The notes: a model not told the origin generated them from the letters alone. Positions 8,351-17,150 are shown, numbered from the stretch's first letter. The stretch is DNA of 39,583 bases from UBA3206 sp964548855 (GCA_964548855.1 CAZJSR010000017.1:1-39583); one strand, 5' to 3'. Numbers and translations: made by a program.

Positions 8351-8656
8351 TTATTTTACAAAGTTCACACCAACACCAAAGAATATCGCAAGTAATGATA
8401 CTATCGCAACTACCCAATAGAAAATTCTCCATCCCTTAGTTTGTTTCTTTGCGAAATCATACGCAACAACTAAAACAACAAGTAAAAGAATTAATGAAGC
8501 AATTCCTGTAAGCAATGTTGGTACATTTCTTCCTGCAATCGCAAACGTAATATCAAACGCATCACAAATAAGTGAAATTCCCCATGCAATAACGTTTAAT
8601 ACAATTGCCGCAAACGCAAACATTCCAATTGAACCTGTACTACCTTTTTTTGCCAT
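8351..8656 (-). CDS. Small three-helix membrane protein, unknown
   Basis: A 101-residue protein with three hydrophobic segments: about 9-29, 44-66 and 76-98. The segments are separated by short polar turns (CDAFD; AKKQTKGW). It has a basic start (MAKKGS), GGAGAG before the ATG and its own terminator; a TATAAT at about 8697 is the likely -10. I do not recognise a family. The gene upstream encodes a single-pass membrane protein, but the presumed promoter between them argues for separate transcription. Role unknown, probably in the cytoplasmic membrane. Confidence 0.75.
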   Translation of the reverse strand: MAKKGSTGSIGMFAFAAIVLNVIAWGISLICDAFDITFAIAGRNVPTLLTGIASLILLLVVLVVAYDFAKKQTKGWRIFYWVVAIVSLLAIFFGVGVNFVK

Positions 8657-8726
8657 GTTAAGCTCTCCTTTTTTTTCTTTAATTTATATTTTTATTATAC
8701 CATTTTTATAAATAAAGAAAAGAGTT

Positions 8727-9488
8727 TTATCTTGAAACTGTTATATTTTCTTTCATACCTTTAAATGAATAAACATATTTATCATTTAATTGATCAACCG
8801 CAATATTCATCACAGTTTCAAAATCATGATATTTAACATTAACATGTAACTTACTACTAGATACTACACATTCATAAGTTGATCTATTTGTCTCTAATGT
8901 TGTTGTTTGATCAATATTAATTTTACAAAGTACTTGATTATTTTTAGAAATAGTAAAATCATCTTTTGATTTAGATACAGATTTATAAATCAAATCATTT
9001 GAAACAATTAATTTACTTTCATAAACATCGTTATCATACATAGATTCAAATTCATATGTTGGCATATTTTCTCTTTTAATTATACCAATAATCCCACTAT
9101 CAGTAACGTCATAACATACATCATATCTTATTTTAATATTATTGATTCCATAATAAGTTAAAGTTAAAGTTTTTTGATATTCAGTTGATTCTGAAACTAA
9201 GTAATTAAAATCGTATGACATCATTAAATCTTCTAATGTTTTTACGTAGTTATTTACATCTGATACCGCAATTTGATAATTATTAGAAATATCTTCTACT
9301 TTATAATCAACTGCACAAGCTGTGTTATATAAAGCTACTTGAGAATTTAAAAATAACTTTTCTCTTGAATCAAATTTCTTACTACTTTTATAAACACTTA
9401 AATATACAATAAGTCCTGCAGCTAACAGGAGTATTACTAAACCTACTACGGAGAAAATTATAATATTCCTTCTTGAAATCTTTTTCAT
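8727..9488 (-). CDS. Membrane-anchored extracytoplasmic protein, unknown
   Basis: 253 residues. Basic MKKISRRN, then one transmembrane segment (about 9-32), then a domain outside the cytoplasm rich in Asn, Tyr, Asp and Ser. The domain alternates polar and hydrophobic residues in a way that suggests beta strands. No lipobox, LPXTG or catalytic motif is visible. One cysteine pair (SNACAVDY region near 57 and CYDVTD near 125) could matter but is not diagnostic. It sits alone between the small membrane protein and the deacetylase. Function not assigned. Confidence 0.75.
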   Translation of the reverse strand: MKKISRRNIIIFSVVGLVILLLAAGLIVYLSVYKSSKKFDSREKLFLNSQVALYNTACAVDYKVEDISNNYQIAVSDVNNYVKTLEDLMMSYDFNYLVSESTEYQKTLTLTYYGINNIKIRYDVCYDVTDSGIIGIIKRENMPTYEFESMYDNDVYESKLIVSNDLIYKSVSKSKDDFTISKNNQVLCKINIDQTTTLETNRSTYECVVSSSKLHVNVKYHDFETVMNIAVDQLNDKYVYSFKGMKENITVSR

Positions 9489-9575
9489 ATTCCACCTCTA
9501 TATTTATTTCTCCCGCTATCTATTTAATAGACAATTTACTATATCACATTAATAAAGTATTTTAAAGTTATTTTT

Positions 9576-9610
9576 AAAAATAAACTATTCTTTTTTCAAA
9601 AAAGAATAGT
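9576..9610 (-). terminator. Terminator of the deacetylase operon
   Basis: ACTATTC plus a T run (9584-9596) pairs with an A run plus GAATAGT (9598-9610), 13 bp in all. It is followed on minus by TTATTTTT. Confidence 0.85.
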
Positions 9611-9624
9611 CTACTTTACTTTTT

Positions 9625-10371
9625 TTATAGTTCATATAATGATTTAAAATTATAACCCTTCATTTTTAGGTCACAAATTATATCTTTTAAAGCCTCACTA
9701 TTATCCCTAGAAACCGCATGCATTAATATAATTGCACCATTATGAATTCTATCTAATACATTACTATATGCATAATCTTTACCATTAAATTTATCTTTAT
9801 TCCAATCAACATAAGCTAAAGACCAAAACACATTAATAAAACCATTTTTAGACAACATTTTCAAAGAATCATCACTTGCATGTCCCATAGGAGGTCTTAC
9901 AAACTTAGGCATAGTATATCCTGTAAGTTTTTTATATTCCTCTTCTAAAGATATAACTTCTTCTAAAATCTTATCATTTGATATTTTGTTAAAAGAATAA
10001 TGATGATACGTATGATTACCTACAATATGACCCTCATCAGCCATTCTTTTTACCAATTCTGTTCGACTTTTTAAATAATGACCTGTAATAAAAAAAGTTG
10101 CAGGAGTATTTGTACTTTTTAAAGTATCTAAAATACTCGATGTATAACCATTTTCATATCCACAATCAAAAGTTAAATATATATCTTTATTATCTTTTCC
10201 TATATAATATGAATTTGTATCATTTAATATATTATTTATCATACTTCCAGGATATGGTCTTTCATTATTTTTACTTTTAGCGATACCAAATTCAAAAGTA
10301 GTTGCGGCAAAAGATGGGATTGTAAGAAAGAATAACACTGTAAGTGTTACAAAAAATATTACTTTTTTCAT
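9625..10371 (-). CDS. Polysaccharide deacetylase, PdaA-like
   Basis: A NodB-fold (CE4) deacetylase, 248 residues from the ATG at 10371 (GGGTGAT upstream). Signal peptide about 1-22 ending in SFA-A, so exported. Motif 1 is TFDCGYENG (about 64-72, the Asp pair region), motif 2 GNHTYHH (metal-binding His, about 115-121), then RPPMGHAS and a late LMHAVSRDN. TFD-[NC]-GYENG and RPPMG are characteristic of PdaA, which deacetylates N-acetylmuramic acid on the way to the muramic delta-lactam of spore cortex. SpoVS elsewhere in the window makes a sporulation role reasonable, but a vegetative peptidoglycan deacetylase is possible. Downstream of and probably cotranscribed with the YihY gene. Confidence 0.85.
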   Translation of the reverse strand: MKKVIFFVTLTVLFFLTIPSFAATTFEFGIAKSKNNERPYPGSMINNILNDTNSYYIGKDNKDIYLTFDCGYENGYTSSILDTLKSTNTPATFFITGHYLKSRTELVKRMADEGHIVGNHTYHHYSFNKISNDKILEEVISLEEEYKKLTGYTMPKFVRPPMGHASDDSLKMLSKNGFINVFWSLAYVDWNKDKFNGKDYAYSNVLDRIHNGAIILMHAVSRDNSEALKDIICDLKMKGYNFKSLYEL

Positions 10372-10397
10372 AAAATCACCCACTAATATTTTTTACA

Positions 10398-11156
10398 TTA
10401 TTTTAAATTTAAATTATGTAATTTAAGGAAATTCTTTTCATTTATAATAAAGCCTATCACAAGGCCTATAGAAATCAAATATATCCAAATCATAAAAATA
10501 ATAAATGTCGCTAGTGCTCCATATAACCTTTTATAATTCGCAAATAATTTAATATATAAAGCAAATACTATCGTTATAAATATCCAAAAAATGAACGTAA
10601 ATAAACTACCCTTTATCGCATCCTTAAACTTAAGTTGTACCGGGCAAAAAAACATATTAAAAAAAAGAATAATTAAAATAGGACTAATAACTACTACTAT
10701 AACTTGAAATAGCCTATATAAAATATTATAATTTCCTATAGTTTGTTTAATAATAAAAGAAATTATTGCCCCTGAAAGTAATAACGCAAGAAATAACAAA
10801 ACAAAAAATATCGCAACAATACGGTATAAAGTATTATATTTCTTCTTTATACCATATATCATTTCGCTACACTTTATTAAATGATAAAATAACGTTGAAG
10901 AACTCCACAAAGATGTAAATAAAAAGAAAATAGAATATAAATAACTAAAATCACTTGTATAATCATTAAAATGATCTAGTGCATTATTAATCATAGAATT
11001 ATTAACATAAAGATTAACATTAAAATAACCTAGTAATTTTATTACTAAAAATAAAATAGAGCCACCATTTATAACAATAAAAAAAGCAATGGATCCTGCT
11101 AAAGTAGAATAGTTTTTATTTACAAGCATTTTATATAATCTTAATATCTTCCCCAT
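10398..11156 (-). CDS. YihY/BrkB-family integral membrane protein
   Basis: 252 residues from the ATG at 11156, preceded by TAGGTG. About six hydrophobic segments; the N-terminal part (NYSTLAGSIAFFIVINGGSI) and the late GALATFIIFMIWIYLISIGLVIG-type helix are typical of YihY/UPF0761. This family was once misnamed RNase BN and has no established function; suggestions include envelope transport. It lies 26 bp upstream of the PdaA-like gene without a terminator, so the two probably form an operon acting in the cell envelope. Confidence 0.8.
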   Translation of the reverse strand: MGKILRLYKMLVNKNYSTLAGSIAFFIVINGGSILFLVIKLLGYFNVNLYVNNSMINNALDHFNDYTSDFSYLYSIFFLFTSLWSSSTLFYHLIKCSEMIYGIKKKYNTLYRIVAIFFVLLFLALLLSGAIISFIIKQTIGNYNILYRLFQVIVVVISPILIILFFNMFFCPVQLKFKDAIKGSLFTFIFWIFITIVFALYIKLFANYKRLYGALATFIIFMIWIYLISIGLVIGFIINEKNFLKLHNLNLK

Positions 11157-11201
11157 ATTTAACACCTATTTATAATATTTGTTAAATTATGGATTTTATA
11201 C

Positions 11202-11226
11202 AAAAAAAAGACACCGAAGTGTCTTT
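11202..11226 (-). terminator. Terminator of ackA
   Basis: AAAGACAC (11207-11214), tetraloop CGAA, GTGTCTTT (11219-11226), then a U run on minus. It lies five bases past the ackA stop. Confidence 0.9.
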
Positions 11227-11230
11227 CGTA

Positions 11231-12451
11231 TTATCCAAGTTTAGCAACTCTAACTGTATCTCTAGCAATCATTACTTCTTCATTAGTAGGGATAATCCAT
11301 ACTTGAATCTTAGAATCAGGAGTTGAAATGATTCTTTCATCAGAGAAAGTATCATTTAAAGTTTCATCAATCTTAACTCCAAGAGGTTTTAAACGATTAC
11401 CGATATTTAAACGTAAATGCTTTAAGTTTTCACCCATACCTGCTGTAAATGCAATAACATCTACTTTACCATCTAGATATAACCAATAAGAAGCTACATA
11501 ATCAGAAATTCTCTTAGCTTGAATATCAAATGTAAGTTTGGCTCTATGATCTCCTTCATTCATAGCCTTAGTAACATCACGAGCATCATTTGAAATTCCT
11601 GATACACCTAGATATCCTGATTTCTTATTTAATTCATTAACAACTTCTGCAGCAGTCTTATTTTCCTTATTTGAAATATAAGAAACAACAGTAGGGTCAA
11701 TATCTCCAGTACGAGTTCCCATAGGTACACCAGCAAGAGGAGTAAGTCCCATTGAAGTATCAACACACTTTCCACCCTTAACAGCTGAAATAGATGCACC
11801 ATTACCTAAATGACATACAATAACATTTGTATCTTCTAAATTTTTATTTATTAACTCGGCTGCTCTTTCAGAAACATATTTGTGACTTGTACCATGAGCT
11901 CCATATTTACGAATACCATACTTAGTATACCATTCATAAGGTGTAGCATACATATATGCTTCTTCAGGCATTGTAGTATGGAATGTAGTATCGAATACTA
12001 CAACTTCAGGAACGTTTGGTAAAGCCTTATAGAAAGCCTTAATACCAACAATATGAGCTGGGTTATGAAGAGGAGCTAAATCTGCTAATTCATCAATTTT
12101 AGCAATTACAGTACCATTTGGTCCATCTACTAAAGTTGAATCTTTGAAATATTCTCCACCTTGTACAACTCTATGTCCAACACCTTCAATTTCATCAAGA
12201 GACTTAACTATTCCTTTTTCAATTAAAGTGTCAAGTAATAATTGTACACCAACACCATGGTCAGCAAGAACTGGATTTGTTTCTTCTTTCTTTCCATTAT
12301 ATTTTAATGTAAAAATTCCTTCTACATTTTTTCCATCAATCTTAGTTCCGATTTTTTCCATTACTCCAGAAGCAATTACAGTTTCTTCAGGCATTTCTAA
12401 TAATTGGAATTTGATTGATGATGATCCTGCGTTAACAGCCATAATTTTCAT
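11231..12451 (-). CDS. ackA: Acetate kinase
   Basis: Interconverts acetyl phosphate + ADP and acetate + ATP in the cytoplasm; last step of fermentative acetate production. 406 residues, full length. Acetokinase family marks: NAGSSSIKFQL at the N-terminus, GHRVVQGG, FDTTFHTTMP (about 148), HGTSHKYV (about 180, with the catalytic-site His), HLGNGASISAVKGG and MGTRTGDIDP (about 207-245) and FTAGMGENLKHLR near the C-terminus. Downstream of the YtxK-like methyltransferase, the same order as ytxK-ackA in Bacillus. GAGG lies 10 nt before the ATG. No pta in the window. Confidence 0.97.
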   Translation of the reverse strand: MKIMAVNAGSSSIKFQLLEMPEETVIASGVMEKIGTKIDGKNVEGIFTLKYNGKKEETNPVLADHGVGVQLLLDTLIEKGIVKSLDEIEGVGHRVVQGGEYFKDSTLVDGPNGTVIAKIDELADLAPLHNPAHIVGIKAFYKALPNVPEVVVFDTTFHTTMPEEAYMYATPYEWYTKYGIRKYGAHGTSHKYVSERAAELINKNLEDTNVIVCHLGNGASISAVKGGKCVDTSMGLTPLAGVPMGTRTGDIDPTVVSYISNKENKTAAEVVNELNKKSGYLGVSGISNDARDVTKAMNEGDHRAKLTFDIQAKRISDYVASYWLYLDGKVDVIAFTAGMGENLKHLRLNIGNRLKPLGVKIDETLNDTFSDERIISTPDSKIQVWIIPTNEEVMIARDTVRVAKLG

Positions 12452-12476
12452 AATTAATAATCCTCACTTTATTTTT

Positions 12477-13388
12477 TTAATTTTTTTCAAACCACGCTTC
12501 GATTTCCATTAATGCATTATTAAACAATTTAACATCATCAAAGCTAGGTAGTTTGATCATTAAGCATTTAGCGTCAGTTTTAGGGCATTTTTTGAATATT
12601 ACAATACTCTTAGGCTGACTGATGAAAAAAGATTCAGGAAGTTCAATAATACCATATACACTAGTATTAGTTAACAATTCTTCTTTAAACAAACCTTTTT
12701 TATCATGTTCAAAGAAATCATTTGGAACAATTCCAATCATTATTCCATTTTCCTTTAAACTTTCTTTATGATTTAACACAACCTCATAAGGAAAATATGA
12801 ATCTTCATATACTATATTTGGAGTATCAAATACTACAAAATTCATATCCTTCATTTTAATATTTTTAGTATCTTGTAAATATAATTCTACATTAGTATTC
12901 ATTAAATTTGACATACTTTGACATAATCTGATTTTTAATTCATTGTTATCTATGGCATATAGATTACATTCACAATTTAAATGATTTTCAATACTAAATA
13001 AAAGATTTCCAGTTCCACAAAGTGGATCTAATATAGATATTTTATTTTTCTCTTTATTAAATCTACTAATTAAATATGCAACTAAAAATCCAATAGTATC
13101 TGGTGTTAAATCATTGGTTTTATTTGTTTCTTTAAAACCTCTAATGATAATTGCTTGAAGAGCTTTTCTAATATCTTCTGGTGTTAAATCAACATCTGTT
13201 AACTTAGAATACAATCTAGTTAATTTATCTATGGTCTCTTGTTCATATTCCCCATGAACTTCACAATCAAGAATATTGTTAATTGTTTCAAAATATAAAT
13301 CAAAATATGATTTATGTGTTTCTTCATAAATAATTTCAATCGTTTTTTCTAATACATCAAAAAATAATTCTAATTTACTATCTTCCAC
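12477..13388 (-). CDS. YtxK-like class I methyltransferase-fold protein
   Basis: 303 residues starting at GTG 13388 (AGGTGAT upstream). N-terminal helical part (about 1-90), then a Rossmann SAM-binding core with motif I LDPLCGTGNLLFSI (about 122-135). N6-adenine methyltransferases have NPPY/F after strand 4. Here the position reads VVFDTPNIVYEDSYF, so the catalytic motif is not canonical; Bacillus YtxK also lacks it as I recall. Expected to bind SAM, with catalytic competence doubtful. Neighbouring ackA is conserved context for YtxK. Substrate unknown. Confidence 0.8.
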   Translation of the reverse strand: MEDSKLELFFDVLEKTIEIIYEETHKSYFDLYFETINNILDCEVHGEYEQETIDKLTRLYSKLTDVDLTPEDIRKALQAIIIRGFKETNKTNDLTPDTIGFLVAYLISRFNKEKNKISILDPLCGTGNLLFSIENHLNCECNLYAIDNNELKIRLCQSMSNLMNTNVELYLQDTKNIKMKDMNFVVFDTPNIVYEDSYFPYEVVLNHKESLKENGIMIGIVPNDFFEHDKKGLFKEELLTNTSVYGIIELPESFFISQPKSIVIFKKCPKTDAKCLMIKLPSFDDVKLFNNALMEIEAWFEKN

Positions 13389-13404
13389 ATTATCACCTTT
13401 ATTA

Positions 13405-13433
13405 ATTATAGCAAATTAATAACTTTTTGTAAA
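13405..13433 (-). promoter_or_regulatory. Promoter of the ytxK-like gene and ackA
   Basis: On minus: TTTACA (13428-13433), 17-bp spacer, TATAAT (13405-13410), 15 bases upstream of the GTG start. The divergent plus-strand gene has a TATAAT at 13493-13498 with no clear -35. Confidence 0.75.
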
Positions 13434-13514
13434 TTACATCATCCCATTTTTGCTATTTTATCACAAATATATAAAAAAATCGTTTTTTATTATATAATTA
13501 TTTTGGTGATTAAA

Positions 13515-14441
13515 ATGAATTTATTTAATTCTTCAAAACATTATAATACACTAACAGAGTATTATAAACAAAAATACAATAGTAAAGTATGTAAAATAAG
13601 CTTAAATGCAAATTTTACCTGTCCTAATAAAGATGGTAAAGTAGGATATGGTGGATGTAGTTATTGTTCAAAACTTGGAAGCGGAGACTTTGCTGGAGAT
13701 AAAAACAAACCTCTAAAAGAACAATTTTTTGATATAGTATCTATTATGGAGAAAAAATGGCCTAACGCTCTTTATATACCATACTTACAAGCCAACTCAA
13801 ATACTTACGCCCCTCTTGAAACCTTAAAAGAAATATATGAGGAAGTAATTACTTATAGTGATAAAATCGTAATGTTATCAATCGCAACTCGCCCTGACTG
13901 TCTTGAAGATGATAAAATAGAATATCTTTCACAGTTAAATAAAAGAATTCCAATTCAAATAGAATTAGGACTTCAAACAATTTGGGAAGAAACTGCAAAA
14001 TTAACTAACAGGTGTCATTCACTTGAAACATTAACTAATTGTGTTAAAAAATTAAGACAACATAATATTGAAGTTGTACTACATATAATTAATGGACTTC
14101 CTTATGAAACAAAAGAAATGATGTTAGAAACTATTAAATATATAAATACCCTTGATATACAAGGAATAAAGATACATAGCTTAGTTATTTTAGAAGATAC
14201 AAAAATGGCCATAGATTATAAAAATAACCCATGGCATGTTTTAACTCTTGAAGAGTATACCGATATAGTAGTTTCACAAATACGTCATCTAAATCCAAAT
14301 ATCATAATCCATCGTCTTGCGGCAGATGGAAATATAAATGATGTAATTGAACCTAAATGGACAATTAAGAAACTTGTAGTAATGAATGAAATAGATAAGA
14401 AGTTAAGAGAACTTAATGCTTATCAAGGAGATTCTATTTAG
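13515..14441 (+). CDS. Radical SAM protein, YtqA/TIGR01212 family
   Basis: 308 residues from the ATG at 13515, with GGTGAT six bases upstream; one of two plus-strand genes in the window. The cluster cysteines are C36, C48 and C51 (CPNKDGKVGYGGCSYC). The wide first gap, Cys-x11-Cys-x2-Cys, is characteristic of TIGR01212. Other marks are YLQANSNTYAP, IATRPDCL and IELGLQT, then HIINGLPYET, as in Elp3/HemN-like radical SAM folds. It is expected to bind a 4Fe-4S cluster and SAM in the cytoplasm. Biochemical function is unsettled; RNA modification has been suggested. The 3' end overlaps the convergent LeuRS-like gene by 8 bp. Confidence 0.88.
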   Translation: MNLFNSSKHYNTLTEYYKQKYNSKVCKISLNANFTCPNKDGKVGYGGCSYCSKLGSGDFAGDKNKPLKEQFFDIVSIMEKKWPNALYIPYLQANSNTYAPLETLKEIYEEVITYSDKIVMLSIATRPDCLEDDKIEYLSQLNKRIPIQIELGLQTIWEETAKLTNRCHSLETLTNCVKKLRQHNIEVVLHIINGLPYETKEMMLETIKYINTLDIQGIKIHSLVILEDTKMAIDYKNNPWHVLTLEEYTDIVVSQIRHLNPNIIIHRLAADGNINDVIEPKWTIKKLVVMNEIDKKLRELNAYQGDSI

Positions 14442-16461
14442 GCCATTCGCTAAAAAAGATAGAATATCTTTCATTAAATACTTCTTCAAATATCTCTTCT
14501 GCAGTATTAGGTATTATAAGAGATAACATTATTAAATATTCTATTGCTTCATGTTTTGTTAAATGTCTATCTTTAACATAGTCATTATAAAAATCAATTA
14601 AACATCTTGCATATTCTTTAAACTGACGTGCTTCAATAAGCATTAACGTTGTTTTCTTAAGCTCATCAAAATATGAATTATCAAAAACACCTAATTCAAA
14701 AGGAATTTGATAGGTGTTTTTTATTTCTCCTATCAATACCTCATATTTTTTTAACATAACTAAAGTATCACCTAAGTCATCATGATATGTTTGTTCATTA
14801 AATAAATATAAACGGTAAACATCAGAGTCATATCTATTAATGACTTCTTCAACAAAAGATATACCAAGTCTTTGATGTTCTTCTAAAAATCTAGGATCAA
14901 TTTTAAGATCTTCAAGAATTACACATTCATTATAGCCATTATAATTATGTCCATATTCTTTTAAGATTTCATTAAACAAATAATTATAAAATATATCAAT
15001 ATACGCAGTATCTTTAGTAAAAACACCTACCATATCATTAAATTCATCATAACTTGACGTATTATCTAAAAAATCATTATTTCCAACTTCTTTTTCGTAA
15101 ACACGACAATATATATTAGATATACCTCTAATAAAATCTTCATTAAATACCATTCTTGTTGGTGTAACATCACTATCTAATGTATTTTCATTTGTTATAA
15201 ATATTTTATAACGATTGTTATAATATACTGGATAATGTGAATTATCCAATATATTAATTTCTTGTTTATAGTTAGTATAAACAGGCACTAATACACCAAG
15301 TTCATCATAACTTGTAATAATTAGTTCATCTAAACATGGTCTAAAATAAGATTCTGCCATTCCTTCTGATACAAATGCCTCAATAATAGCTTTATTAGCT
15401 TCTTCTTCTGTTAGACCATTAAGAAAATCACTATTTTGTAAAACACCATCATTTAATACATCTATTGATTCTAAACCTAAATGGGACGCAAACATTCCAT
15501 CTAGCATATTATTGAATGGCATTCCTACATGAATTGCCTCATCATATTTATAAGATATAAATACCAAGATATCAGTATTTGTAAGTGGATTACTTAATGT
15601 AAGTCCACTATAACAATCATACTCACATTCTTCAAGATTTAAATATTCTTTAACAGTAATAATTTCATCTTCTGTTACATAAGGCAATACATCTATGAAT
15701 TTAGGATTTAATGCAATAAATGTTATTGCACCAATCAATTGTGGTTCATCAATTAAAATATCAATTCCCATTGATTTCTCATAAGAATATAGTTTTAATT
15801 TAAGACCAATTTTACAATTTAAAATTCGGTATATATCATTTTTAATATCATCATCTATATTACTATCTTTAATCTTTTTATAAAGATTTTCCATATTCAT
15901 TTTTTTAAAATCTAACGCAAGAGACCTTGTTTTTTTTACATGTAATTCATCTTTTGTAATAGAATCTATATAATTATTATTATCTTTTATTACACGATAA
16001 TTTGGTACAACTATATGATTTGAAAAATCCATATAACATTCTTTATTTACTTCTTTTATATAACCATCGTTATATAATCTTTCAAATAGTAATTGAATGA
16101 ATGTTATAAAATTTTTATCACTATATGATATTTCTTTTTCATAATCATATCCGATTGCCATTTTTTTAAGTTCATCTTGATAATACTGTTTAAGATCAAG
16201 AATAGTACTACCACTTAATCTAGAATAATTTAAGGAATCTTCATTTATATTATTATATCCTACCGGAAACATTACATTTTGTCCTTGCATTCTATAATAT
16301 TTAGATAAAAAATCCGAAACTAAAATAGGATATAAATTCTTACTATTATATCCATGACATATTGTTTTAGTAAGAGGTGTAAAAATATATTTTTTATGTT
16401 TATGTCTATCTTTCTCTATTTTAAACACTCTTTTATTTATCCAATTATCAAATAAAGTCAC
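14434..16461 (-). CDS. Leucyl-tRNA synthetase paralogue lacking catalytic motifs
   Basis: 675 residues, GTG start with AAGGAAG upstream. The whole length follows class Ia LeuRS order. Residues 46-70 (SDFLSKYYRMQGQNVMFPVG) match the segment after HIGH; about 240-250 (LIGAITFIALNP) matches the start of the editing domain after TRPDT; about 320-345 matches VPAHDERDFEFA; LNGLTEEEANKAII matches the LeuRS FNGLxxxEA stretch; about 535-550 (RYDSDVYRLYLF) matches YGADTLRLY; EEIFEEVF...FSEWPK matches the anticodon-binding end. HIGH is NSKN (39-42), KMSKS and the SRQRYWG motif are gone, zinc cysteines are absent, and the C-terminal domain after the WP is missing. It cannot be a normal LeuRS. It follows acpP with only a terminator between. 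Role unknown: regulatory, tRNA-binding or carrier-protein related are all possible. Confidence 0.75.
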   Translation of the reverse strand: MTLFDNWINKRVFKIEKDRHKHKKYIFTPLTKTICHGYNSKNLYPILVSDFLSKYYRMQGQNVMFPVGYNNINEDSLNYSRLSGSTILDLKQYYQDELKKMAIGYDYEKEISYSDKNFITFIQLLFERLYNDGYIKEVNKECYMDFSNHIVVPNYRVIKDNNNYIDSITKDELHVKKTRSLALDFKKMNMENLYKKIKDSNIDDDIKNDIYRILNCKIGLKLKLYSYEKSMGIDILIDEPQLIGAITFIALNPKFIDVLPYVTEDEIITVKEYLNLEECEYDCYSGLTLSNPLTNTDILVFISYKYDEAIHVGMPFNNMLDGMFASHLGLESIDVLNDGVLQNSDFLNGLTEEEANKAIIEAFVSEGMAESYFRPCLDELIITSYDELGVLVPVYTNYKQEINILDNSHYPVYYNNRYKIFITNENTLDSDVTPTRMVFNEDFIRGISNIYCRVYEKEVGNNDFLDNTSSYDEFNDMVGVFTKDTAYIDIFYNYLFNEILKEYGHNYNGYNECVILEDLKIDPRFLEEHQRLGISFVEEVINRYDSDVYRLYLFNEQTYHDDLGDTLVMLKKYEVLIGEIKNTYQIPFELGVFDNSYFDELKKTTLMLIEARQFKEYARCLIDFYNDYVKDRHLTKHEAIEYLIMLSLIIPNTAEEIFEEVFNERYSIFFSEWPK

Positions 16462-16480
16462 CTAAATCACTTCCTTATAC

Positions 16481-16505
16481 AAAAAAACAATAGCAAAAGC
16501 TATTG
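16481..16505 (-). terminator. Terminator overlapping the acpP stop codon
   Basis: CAATAGC (16488-16494), loop AAAA, GCTATTG (16499-16505), then seven U on minus (16481-16487). Only 19 bases separate the U tract from the start of the LeuRS-like gene, too few for a promoter. Confidence 0.85.
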
Positions 16506-16727
16506 ATTTTTTTCAATGTAATTAACTAAATCTTGTACAGTCTTGATGTTTTGAGCTGCATCATCATCAATTGAAATATCAAATTCATCTTCAAGACTCA
16601 TTATTACTTCAACAGCATCAATACTATCAGCTCCTAAATCATCCTTTAGAGAAGCTTCTAAAGTTACTTTTTCAGGATCTACATTTAATTCATTTACGAT
16701 AATTTGTTTTACTTTTTCTAATACCAT
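16500..16727 (-). CDS. acpP: Acyl carrier protein
   Basis: 75-residue acidic four-helix protein. Ser35 in GADSIDAVE is the 4'-phosphopantetheine site; the usual DSL is DSI here. The KDDLGADS start of helix II and the C-terminal TVQDLVNYIE are standard for fatty-acid AcpP. It carries acyl intermediates as thioesters in the cytoplasm. AAGGGAC precedes the ATG, and a strong promoter lies upstream. No fab genes are adjacent; the next gene is the LeuRS-like one. A carrier specialised for another acyl or aminoacyl group cannot be excluded, but the sequence is typical AcpP. Confidence 0.95.
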   Translation of the reverse strand: MVLEKVKQIIVNELNVDPEKVTLEASLKDDLGADSIDAVEVIMSLEDEFDISIDDDAAQNIKTVQDLVNYIEKNQ

Positions 16728-16759
16728 ATCTGTCCCTTTTCCTTCTTTAAGATACTTAA

Positions 16760-16788
16760 ATTATACAAAATATTAATTTATAAGTCAA
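16760..16788 (-). promoter_or_regulatory. acpP promoter
   Basis: On minus: TTGACT (16783-16788), exact 17-bp spacer, TATAAT (16760-16765). Near-consensus, the only promoter I see for acpP and the LeuRS-like gene. Confidence 0.85.
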
Positions 16789-17150
16789 TTTATATTTTAA
16801 TAAATATATAAAAAGTTAACGATAAATATATAAATCATTTAAAATGTTTTTTTAAAAATATAATGTTCACATTTCGACAGCAAAATAACAAAAATGTATA
16901 ATAAATGTCTTATTTAAGCCAACTATTAAAATATTTTTTTGTTGTTAATTATTATAGTATGATTTTAATATATAAATGTATTGAATTTCTAATTGTTATG
17001 TATGGTATATATAAAATATGTTAGTCTAAATATACATCCCATAAAATCTGAATACAAATCGACATTTATACCGTTAACACCTTGTTCAAAATCATTATCC
17101 AAAGATTGCATTTAACTATTGAGTTTTAAAACATCATGTTGAATGCTAAA
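16789..17150. other. Long A+T-rich gap with one doubtful short frame
   Basis: About 360 bases between the acpP promoter and the DUF3791-type gene. A 40-codon minus frame (16989-17111) reads SLDNDFEQGVNGINVDLYSD and looks more coding-like than its surroundings, but has no ribosome site. It may be a remnant of a third member of the cassette. No hairpin, repeat or RNA gene is evident in the rest. Confidence 0.4.

Noticed and set aside
8727..9488. Lipoprotein or sortase substrate
   Set aside because: The N-terminal hydrophobic segment has no lipobox Cys and the C-terminus has no LPXTG-type motif.
12144..12512. 122-codon plus-strand frame opposite ackA
   Set aside because: Antisense shadow of ackA codons, without start signals.
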